Below are positions 55,567 to 64,000 of a DNA stretch of 64,000 nt, in pieces. Source of the DNA: Ophiosphaerella korrae (lineage: Eukaryota; Ascomycota; Dothideomycetes; Pleosporales; Phaeosphaeriaceae); assembly GCA_028456385.1 (NCBI GenBank), contig JALNQF010000001.1:806001-870000 (forward strand), in the 5' to 3' direction. Every line of letters begins with the position of its first letter. Position 1 is the first letter of the stretch. Both the position numbers and the translations under genes were made by a program. A model generated the notes under the pieces. That model had not been told where the DNA came from and made no database searches. It saw nothing but the letters and a program-made list of their open reading frames with translations.

Positions 55567-55980
55567 TTATCGAGACGTTGGATAACCGCGGCTGTAGTTA
55601 TATTGTCCTTGAAGATTGCCGTTTGTCATAGAAGACCCTGTCAAGGCCTTCCAGGCTACCTCAGCAGCTTCTTCGCGTGACTGCTCAAGGTAGCGGTAAT
55701 CTCGCCATAGATGTGCGCGATATTCGCGGCCGTGTACGAAGACGCTGCTAGACCAGGCTGTCCTTATGCCTATACAATAGTGTTAGAGGTGGCTATGAAA
55801 AAGTGTGCCCCTCTGTGGAGGATGCGAGCGATCTGCGAACCTCGGGGGTCAGAATAATCTTGGAATTGCGGCTGGGCTATCTGTTGCGTGGCGCAATAGT
55901 CTATGACTTTTAGCTGCGATCGATGGTGGTATTTCAGTCGTACGTTGAAGCTTTTGGACGTAGCTCTCTGTGACCGCCAT
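55567..55980 (-). CDS. Small protein with double-stranded-RNA-binding-like fold
   Basis: Proposed three-exon gene on the minus strand: 55980-55944 (MAVTESYVQKLQ), 55906-55841 and 55769-55567; 101 residues. Intron 2 is 71 nt with TCTAAC branch and GTATAG acceptor. The spliced middle and C-terminal part reads IDYCATQQIAQPQFQDYSDPRG, then IRTAWSSSVFVHGREY, then EQSREEAAEVAWKALTG. This has the order of a dsRBD: first helix, three beta strands, then the Ala-rich last helix. Similar short proteins exist in dothideomycetes as far as I recall. Intron 1 would be only 37 nt, shorter than the 48-nt minimum seen elsewhere in this window, so the first exon is uncertain. Function unknown; RNA binding is inference. 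Confidence 0.6.
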
Positions 55981-58900
55981 TTCTGGAGAAATTTGGGTCG
56001 ACGAAGGTTGTCGACGATATTCTAGCGGTAGCGCTAGGTGGGGGTGAATGATGCTGCAAGTGGGGACCCAACAACTGCAGGCTGCTTCAGAAGTGACAAG
56101 CTTGAAAAAGAAGACGTGCTCCGGCAAGTCCTGCTCTGTGTTTATACTCGCGTCCTGCTTTGAGAGCCTCATTTTTGCTATCATGTCGGCGTCGCCAGCA
56201 CTGTTTTGCCACATTTTGTCCTTAGGGAGCTGTATCTGCAGCTGCTGTGGTACTTGGTCCCTTTAGAGCATAAGCGACAATTGATGCCATGCTGCGCTGG
56301 CATGTCTTTCGGTTCATCATTGGCCCACAAACATAACAATGAGTGAGCAACTGCGGGGGACTGCAAGAACCTGGTCATGCATTTATGACATGCACCTGCG
56401 TAACTACTCAAGACACCATGGTGCTGGAACAGGGAAGCCAATGGACCAAAATGGGTCCAATCGATGAGGTGGTTGCGTTGCCGTTAGTAGTTTGGGAGGG
56501 ATGATGTGCTGGCATGGGAGAATGTCCCGGAGGCACCTGAGCTAAAATTTCCATTGCCGACGCAATGCCAGATGTGCCTCGCAGATTGGCCCCAGGATGC
56601 CTTCGGCGGTCGGCCCGCTTTCGGTAGCTTAAAAAGCACCTGAGCAGCATCGAGCCGTGCCGTTTCCGTGTGCATATGTATGTGACAATCGTCGGTGCGT
56701 CATCTCGAACACCTTACCTTGCTCTCCAAACCTGCAGAGTGCTCAGCGAAGCAATATAGCTTGTCCATCAGTTGAATTCCCAGGATAGTAGAACCCTCGT
56801 CCCACCAGAGAAACAACACACATGTCGGAGAAGCACACGACAGTACCCTAGCGCATCATCTTCATGTCCTGGTTGTCCCTGGCGCGAACGATTCAGCCCT
56901 GCGCGAGCTCTAGGTTCATGCGTATATGCAGCCCATATCACTATCACAATCCGCAAACCATCCTGTTCCTGAATTTGCGTGCTATGGCCATCAGTTCGCT
57001 CTCTGCCCAAGGACCAATGTCAACAGTAAGGAGAAGGCATCCAAAGGAAGCGCCGGGCGACCTAGCCGTCACAGCCTTTCTAACAAGAGGCGCAGTTAGA
57101 TCTGATTTAGTTATGACCGGACCAACTTCCGGGCGGGGCGTGGTCTCACCCCTCCATTGTGTTCGCTCTGCGTTGGCAGATGTTGTGTTGTTCATCGAAT
57201 GCGTTCCCAGGGCGGGATTATGTGGTGGCAGCTGATTGGTGATCTTGGTCTGTTCGCTGCAGGCTTTGGGAAAAATGCACAGGTGGTCGTTTTTACGGGC
57301 TCGAACAGGAATAACAGCAAGGTTGAAGCTTCTCAGGGGAAGCTACGACCAGGATCGCTGCAATAACATGGTAGCCGCAGAATGCCTTGCAAAGCAGCGT
57401 GTAAGTATCGCTGATCATGTTTCATTGTGGGGCGGTCATCCCTGGCACACATACCGCACGAAAGCGGCTGTACTGAAGTAAAGGTGCCCGTACTATTGTG
57501 AATCGGGCTTCTAGGCCTGTGCACGAACGGGTAAATTCCAATAAAACGGGCCACTGAAATCCTGGATATATCCTTCATGAGCCTTGGATTTCTGAGAAAG
57601 ATCCCGGGACTGTGCATATTAGGTGTAATGCCTACTATTTTGACTTCTGTAATGCTATTACTGTCTACATTGTGTTCTCCGATCCGACCCTAGGTATCAG
57701 TCCACGTGGAGACAAATTTTCAATAGCGGTACACTGAAACCACCGTCCTTTTAAATAGCTCCGGCTAGGACCGATCCACGGGGCGCCGTCCAGCGGGTTC
57801 TTGATTCATGAACGACTCGAGCGACCAGCGAACTGTGAGGGCATGAACATCAGGGGTGGCCTGTGTATGAAAAGACGAGACCAGAAGCCGATCGACTACC
57901 CTCAAAACTGGCCATGATCTCGGTTTTTGGTCTCCTTAGGTTTTCTTACCTGATCATATCAATGCCTCAAACCCGCGTGGTATGACGTGTCGTGAATAAG
58001 CCAATCCTAAATGGAGGTGCATTACTTGTTTAGCACGAAGCTTTAATATAAATAACAAGGTATTTAAAGGTTCATGTAATTCCACCCACCGAATCATGGT
58101 TAGCTCGCTTTTGAGTCCTGCCCTAGAAGGAAGACTTTGATCACGTGCCCTTGTTTTCACCATTACTACCCCAGTCTGGTGCCAAAATAAATGCAGCTTG
58201 GTAGGCTTGGAGGTAAAGGCTTGTGGCGTATATATGAATCTGCTGATATAGATAGACCATCGAGTGACTAATCTCCAAAGGTACGGTAGGTTTAGAAGGA
58301 TGATTATGCCGCGTTCAACGACGAGTATTCCAAGGCCGCCAGGGGGCTCCGAATTAGCCCAAGACATACGCATCAGCTAACTAAGACCACAAATATGTTA
58401 CATGACTGGTTCCTTTCGAGGATACGGGTCCCGACCCATTCTCTCTAAGTACCGTACACTGTTCTAACCATATCATGCCGAAGCGAACCATTAAACCGAC
58501 TGGATCTAAATGCCGATATCCATGCAGTGCACTACAGGGACCTTGATAGAAATAGCCACTCTGTGAGCGACACGTTGGCGTCCGAAAACCCAAGGTTTGA
58601 ATATGTTTCCTTCAGCTTGTGCATAGATCATTCGCAAGTCGTCGACCTATCGTCAGCGACTTATTGCTCCACTCTGATTATACAGCTTTCTAAAGTATCG
58701 CTTCCAGGTGTGGCTGCAGATTGTTTGCGCTCGTGTAAGTTGAACGGAGCTACGAGTGTGCTGGAAACAGCGCCTTGGGTGATTGAAATGGTGGCTGCGG
58801 CAATGATCCCGCAGTGGTTATAACAGCCGAGCTTGCTTTGCCAGCGATGATGACCGTATCGTCAGCAACCATAGTCGGGCCGGACTCGATGTACCTAGGG

Positions 58901-60393
58901 AAGTTGCTAGATCCTGGTAGATAATGACCTGAACTCTAAGGTGCATCGTTCGTCTTGAAAGCGTAGCACCCAGTGGGTAAGACGATCAGCCACTTGCGGT
59001 AATGATCTGATGAGGTGCTGTTGGGATGGGTATCATTGAATTCGGGTGCAAGTCGCAACGCAGTGGCCTCAACTATGCAGATGGGCATGAGAACCTGAAC
59101 AATAGGCAAATAGAACACTGGAAATATTTTTAATATAGAATACACAGGGGTTCTTTGAGTCTCAGTATATGTACAGGTCAGCTGATCTAGAAGGTTTCTG
59201 CCAATGCCTCAAAATGTCATGAAGCAACTACGCAGGCAATTAGGCCATTGGCATCGCGGTTGTGAGAGTGACACGCCACCACCAACACTGGTCCCGATAC
59301 GAGGTTGGAAAGCCGCCCACTCTCTTAACTGGTTTATGCACTAACTATTGCTACCCAGTGCCTCACCAGTATCATCTTTGGTACGAAATTGGCCATTGTT
59401 TTGCCGATACATTACGATATCTGGGTAGGTTTAAGGGCACTGCTAAACTTGTTGGCTTAGGCTGCGGGACCTTGGCTGGTTGTGTTTGTACAACAAGACT
59501 GGCTCTACGCTATATAGCCACCATAGCAATGCCGACTATTGAGGAATATTCGGCGCTTCGGGCGTTATGTTTCAATCCCCTACAACGCTGCAGTTAGCCT
59601 GCACTGTACTTGTTCAAGATATCTCTAAATCTAAGTTCGTCTCGCCGAAGGTTATACGGTTCAATCCCGACGAAGGACTTACCTTTATAGCAAAGGAAGA
59701 TAAAAACTGTGCTATGTCACATTTTTCGTTTATACTTTGTCGTTTCTTTGAAATGTCTTTAATTAGCATACTTCTGAAGTGGTGCTGAATTCATGGCTGG
59801 CGGTATAGATAGTGTAATTGCACTATGTGTCCAAGAAACTTCGTGGAGTTCACAATTTTTTGTAGTTTTAAGTATCGTATAGATGTTTTCAAACGGAATG
59901 GGCTAATTCCGCTGAGCTCCGAGCTTGTGCACTCATAGGACTGCACGTGCTTTGATCTGATGCCCGAGAGAATAGAAAATATAAATCTGTCCAATTTGGG
60001 TAAAGAAACTTACTGAACACCAGTTAAATGATTATTGACATTGATATTCATTATCATGGCCCTCAATGAAGGCAGTAAACGGTAGTTTTAGCATAGTGCC
60101 ATTGAGTACCTATAACACTCGATTTAACCGAGAAGTCCAACTAGTTCTACACTCAGATCTGGCAAACTTAGTCCAACCGGAGATTGATAGACGTATAAAT
60201 CTAGTATCCCAGACGCCTGAGCAAGCTTAGGCACCGGCTGCTGTTTTGGGGTCACAAGAGTGGGGTACAACTGCATCATGACGTCGCCAACTCTTCCTGT
60301 ACTTGAGCTTCATTCTACCCTTTGTACCAAATGAACTGCAAGGCCTATACTTTTTCAGCTTCACAGGGCCACTAACAGCAATTGTTCAACATC
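55981..60393. other. Gene-poor region, 4.4 kb, no gene recognised
   Basis: Open frames reach 123 codons (56864-57235) but none shows a domain, and I could not link neighbouring frames by good splice signals. GC content appears moderate, and CpA/TpG are not depleted as in the transposon nest, so it is not a RIPped repeat. It may hold a decayed gene, a non-coding RNA or the long promoter of the dehydrogenase gene. Confidence 0.4.
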
Positions 60394-61645
60394 ATGTCCT
60401 CTGCAAAAACGGTGCGTTGGGGGATCCTCGCGACAGGAGGGATCGCTATTACTTTGTTTGTACCCCTCCATGCCCCACTCGTGGGCTCAACTCATACCTT
60501 CTAGTACGAAGGACCTCCTCACTGACCCAAGTACGCGTGGAGTCAATCACCTTAAGCATACAGTTGTTGCTGCAGCATCGTCGTCATCAAAGGCACGTGC
60601 TGAAGATTTCTTGAAGGAGACAGGGTGTCCTTCAGACGCGAAGGCATACGGCTCATATGAAGAGTTTGTCAAGGATCTCAACATTGATATTATATATATC
60701 GCGACACCTCACTCGCATCACTACCAAAATGCTATGCTCTGTCTCGAAGCGGGTAAGAATGTGCTCTGTGAGAAGGCGTTTACGGTGAATGCTGAGCAGG
60801 CACGTGAACTGGCCAAAAAGGCGAAAGAGAAAGACCTCTTTCTCATGGAGGCAGTCTGGACTCGTTACTTCCCGATTTCTATCTACGTCCGTGATCAAAT
60901 TACTTCAGGTCGCATTGGTCCTGTTGCGCGCGTCATTTCTGATAACAGCATGGCGGTCGATCCGGAGAAGAATTTCGCAGATGGCAAGCATCGGATGGTT
61001 AATCCAGATCTGGCCGGAGGTGCACTTCTTGATCTTGGAATTTATGCCTTGACTTGGGTGTTCCAAACCCTCTATCACACTCAGCCTGAGAACGTTCGGA
61101 AGCCGCCGAAGCTCCTTGCCTTCTTGAAAACGTACGAGCCAACTGGGAAGGCTGATGAACATAGCACCGTAATCCTCAACTTTCCACGTTCGAAAGAAGC
61201 TGGAGGCGAGGCACACGCCGTAGCCACAACGTCTCTTCGCGTTGCGACCTCACCAGGAGGAAACATGGACACGCCGTTTTGTCGCATCCAGGGTCCTAAG
61301 GGCGAGATCCAAGTTTTTGGGCATTCATTCCGCCCCACAAAGACTAAAATAATTGGCTCCGACGGCGAAGTCGAGGAGAAGGACTGGCTAATTCCAGGTC
61401 CAGGTAAAGGGAGCAACTGGTACAATGGCTTTGGTGGCTTCTTACAGGCAGAGGGTGAGGGCCAGGGTATGTTTTGGGAAGCAGATGAGGCCGCAGATGC
61501 GATTTTGAACGGCCGCAAGGAGGGTAAATTCTTGGGTCTTGATGAGAGCATTGTGATTATGGAGGCAATGGATGAGATAAGAAAACAGGGTGGTTTGGTG
61601 TACCCAGAGAAGATCGAGACGACCAAGTATCCTACCCAACTGTAG
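60394..61645 (+). CDS. NAD(P)-dependent dehydrogenase, Gfo/Idh/MocA family (dihydrodiol / D-xylose dehydrogenase type)
   Basis: Two exons, 60394-60455 and 60505-61645; 400 residues. Exon 1 encodes MSSAKTVRWGILATGGIA, the Rossmann nucleotide-binding start. The 49-nt intron (CTTCTAG acceptor) joins IAIT-F to TKDLLTDPSTRGV. Further family motifs are IIYIATPHSHHYQNAMLCLE, the catalytic-lysine segment VLCEKAFTVN, FLMEAVWTRYFP and DLAGGALLDLGIYAL. EKAF plus MEAVWTRYFP is the variant seen in dimeric dihydrodiol dehydrogenases and fungal NADP-dependent D-xylose 1-dehydrogenases. The protein is probably cytosolic and acts on sugars or diols; the exact substrate cannot be read from the sequence. No sugar-catabolic neighbours are present. 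Confidence 0.92.
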
Positions 61646-63275
61646 GTGGTAGATATGTTAGTAAATTTCGGCTAGCCAAAGAATGTCTATTAGATGAAGT
61701 TTTTACTAGAAGTCGTTGCAACTGAATATCATTTTACTAGAGTATGCTAGGTGTAATTTGGCGTAGTGATACCCCTAATCAGAAATTCCTGGCATCAAGT
61801 ACAGCATTGTCGTGGTTTCCACATGGTAGACCTGAACTTGCAAAGGGTCGTATAGAAACTCCTTCGCGACGGACAAATAGTGCTAATTATTCAAGTTTTA
61901 AAATCTTCTCATTCACAGTTCCTACTCATAAACTGTGAAATGGTCTAGAAGTGGTGTATGGTTAGCGAATTGGTGGCTGCTCCACTATTGAAAAAAAGGA
62001 AATACAATGACACCCCGTCCGCCACATAGCTATTATCCCAACCACTTAGAAAATAGAGGACGTAAGTCCCGCTGTACGAGGTAGCTTCAGAAAAAAATTT
62101 GTCAATATTTTATTAGTGTGTTTTTGACGCCTGATATCAAGCCCATGAATTAGCGGTTGACAGTTATCTCCGATAGGAATTAAGGTTTACCGAGATATCT
62201 GCCGTGGCTGGGTAACTGAGCAAGCAAATTTTATGCGATATTTTTGTCACATCATTGGAATGGCTGAGTAGGGGACAGAAGTGCTAAATTGATGCTCAGG
62301 GGCGTATGTGCAATAATGTTCTGAGGAAGGAAGGCTGATGAACCCCTTGCGTTCAAGTGCTGAAGATGCAAGATGTGTCTGGCCCCCACTGCACACAGAC
62401 TTCCCGTCTACAGCATGTGACGCTAATACCTACTTGCGCTGCTTCCGCTGCCCAAATCTTGGATGCCTACTAATGTACCTGGGCACTTACGCAGAGTGCT
62501 AAGCTATGCAAGGGGTCTAGATGAGACATTGTAACGGGCCGACGCCTCGATCTGTCGAAACAGTCACCCACCATTGAAGCCTGCAGGGTTGCTTATCTCG
62601 CATATAGTTTCTCCACATTTTACAACTCAGCTTTGCAGAATCTAACATCAATGTGTTGCATAAAGTTGGGTGGAACGAGGTCACGCGGAGTCTACTCCGT
62701 AGAGGTTGCGCAACCAGCCTTCCCGGGGAAGTATGCCGAGCAAGCGTGGCAACCTGATCTGCGTTGTTTACCAAAGGAAACAGCTATCGGCCAAATTGGT
62801 GGGGAGAGTGGGAGATCGAGATTGAATTATTGGTCGTAACCAATCATAAGAGTCCAGGAGCCAAAATTCTATGCTGCTTGAATGAACATAGCAAGAAGAT
62901 AGGTATTGAGAAAGGACCATGGAATTGTCTGAACTAGTGCATTACAAAGGAAATATTATTTTAGTCTGTGGGATATCGAGGTAAGGAGAAAGAAGACCAT
63001 TGATAGTGGTATACCGAAACTCCCGACGCGCCCGATCATGGTGTAAATGCCGGATCCAAGATGCCCACCCGCTCGAAAGCCCATGTCATTTTTGCCTCTC
63101 AATGTTCTAGTACTCCGCTTGACACCGTACTGCAGTCGGCATCGTCGTCACTTGCTTTCCTGTCGCCACGCTCTAGTTCGGCACTGATCCAGCGCCAGTC
63201 CGATATGGAGAAGCTTCGTGTACTGCAACATATGAGCAAACTGAGTGACAGACGATGGATGTCGGGGAAAATTAC
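61646..63275. other. Intergenic region, no gene recognised
   Basis: Convergent spacer between the dehydrogenase gene and the ankyrin-repeat gene. Short frames at 61,744 and 62,633 (plus) and 62,517 (minus) have no recognisable content. Confidence 0.45.
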
Positions 63276-64000
63276 CTACTGCTTGACCTTTTGAGTCGGT
63301 GCAGCATTTGGGAATAGCAATGCGAGGCCCTCCTCCCAGCCGCGCTCAGTTACGATGTCAAGAACGGCCCTGCCCTCTTCGTTTTGAACCTGGAGATCGA
63401 CAGGCCCACCCATGTCAATGAGAAGTTTCAAAACCTTAGCATCTCCATTCTCGACGGCTTGGAGAACAGGATTCCAGCCACGGTGCATCTTGTTGATATC
63501 GGCTCCACGAGTGAGTAGCATTTGTATGATCTCGGAATCACCATTGTATTTGCGCAACGCCTTGACCATAGGAAGGTGCTCTCCGGGACCATTAGGGTCT
63601 GCATTGGCTACGTCGAGCAGGTAGCGAACGATATCTTTGCGGCCTTCACGAATAGCTGATGTGAGGGGACTGAAAACGCCGCAATTCTTGTCTTCGACGC
63701 TGACACCGGCGGCAAGCAGCAGTTTGACGCTCTCAAGTTGGTTAGCAACAACTGCCATCTCAACAACGCCACGGAAGGCACGAGGGTTTGGTGTCGCAGC
63801 AAGAAGCTTCTTCAAGATCGAAGGCTGCTTGACGGCCATGCATAGGGGCCAGTTTTCGCCTCGGATGGCAGGGTCGGCTCCACGGGATAGGAGAAGGTCA
63901 ACAAGTTCGCCACGGTTCTCGCGAATTGCAGTGGTGAGCGCGGTCATCCCACCTTCTGAAGCCCGATCGTTGGGACTGATGCCTTGGTCAAGTAAATACA
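63276..64000 (-). CDS. Ankyrin-repeat protein, C-terminal part (5' end outside window)
   Basis: The frame is open from the window edge (YLLDQGISPNDRASEGGMTAL) to a stop at 63276, about 241 residues visible. At least five ankyrin-like units can be followed: YLLDQGISPND, LVDLLLSRGADPAIRG, SVKLLLAAGVSVEDK, RYLLDVANADPNG, IQMLLTRGADINK and LKLLIDMGGPVDLQ. The C-terminus (EGLALLFPNAAPTQKVKQ) follows the last repeat. Ankyrin repeats mediate protein-protein contacts; any N-terminal domain (often NACHT, protease or F-box in fungi) lies outside this window. Confidence 0.85.
   Translation of the reverse strand, partial: YLLDQGISPNDRASEGGMTALTTAIRENRGELVDLLLSRGADPAIRGENWPLCMAVKQPSILKKLLAATPNPRAFRGVVEMAVVANQLESVKLLLAAGVSVEDKNCGVFSPLTSAIREGRKDIVRYLLDVANADPNGPGEHLPMVKALRKYNGDSEIIQMLLTRGADINKMHRGWNPVLQAVENGDAKVLKLLIDMGGPVDLQVQNEEGRAVLDIVTERGWEEGLALLFPNAAPTQKVKQ

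Noticed and set aside
59630..59690. Possible tRNA (GTTCAATCC resembles a B box)
   Set aside because: No acceptor, D or anticodon stem can be folded around it.
1..64000. CRISPR array, prokaryotic operons or biosynthetic gene cluster
   Set aside because: None seen; the window is eukaryotic with spliced housekeeping genes and no regularly spaced repeat-spacer structure.

Overview
This window is nuclear DNA of a filamentous ascomycete fungus, most likely a dothideomycete (class inferred, not proven). The evidence is short GT-AG introns (mostly 48-60 nt), a palF/RIM8 arrestin, fungal ERG12, COX23, HCR1, PXR1 and PCH2 orthologues, and one very AT-rich block in which CpA/TpG dinucleotides are almost gone. 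That pattern is the signature of repeat-induced point mutation (RIP), a premeiotic C-to-T process of Pezizomycotina.

Layout. Left arm (1-17,300), housekeeping genes: a SWIM zinc-finger protein (+), a Ser/Pro-rich fungal protein (+), a large RING-finger E3 ligase resembling Psh1 (-), a 2-oxoglutarate/Fe(II) oxygenase-like protein (-), COX23 in four small exons (+), tRNA-Gly(TCC) (+), translation initiation factor eIF3j/HCR1 (-) and mevalonate kinase ERG12 (-). Middle (17,308-40,130): one 22.8-kb transposon nest. The outermost element is a Fot1/pogo DNA transposon with 68-bp terminal inverted repeats and a TA target duplication. A Ty3/gypsy chromodomain retrotransposon (element I, minus) sits in its helix-turn-helix region, and two more copies of the same family sit inside element I: element II (plus, TSD TAGTA) and element III (minus, TSD TTAAA). 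All are heavily mutated and none codes intact protein. Right arm (40,130-64,000): PXR1 G-patch protein (-), a small coiled-coil protein (+), the PalF arrestin (-), PCH2 AAA+ ATPase (-), a CSC1/OSCA-type channel (+), a decayed F-box gene (+), a small dsRNA-binding-like gene (-), about 4.4 kb with no recognisable gene, an NAD(P)-dependent Gfo/Idh/MocA dehydrogenase (+) and the C-terminal part of an ankyrin-repeat protein (-) running off the window.

The genes serve unrelated processes (sterol synthesis, respiratory assembly, translation, telomere/rRNA, pH signalling, meiosis, osmosensing). There is no biosynthetic cluster, defence system, CRISPR array or operon. Two divergent pairs share short intergenic promoters (PXR1/coiled-coil, 249 bp; PCH2/CSC1, about 280 bp). 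I found no convincing undescribed system. The most informative object is the transposon nest, whose history can be read from target-site duplications: the order of insertion, orientation-linked RIP bias, a deletion of a reverse-transcriptase active site, and an outer end about 160 bp upstream of the ERG12 start.

Many genes here are visible only after splicing. All exon coordinates below are my manual models from GT-AG signals and reading-frame continuity, and no transcript data were available.
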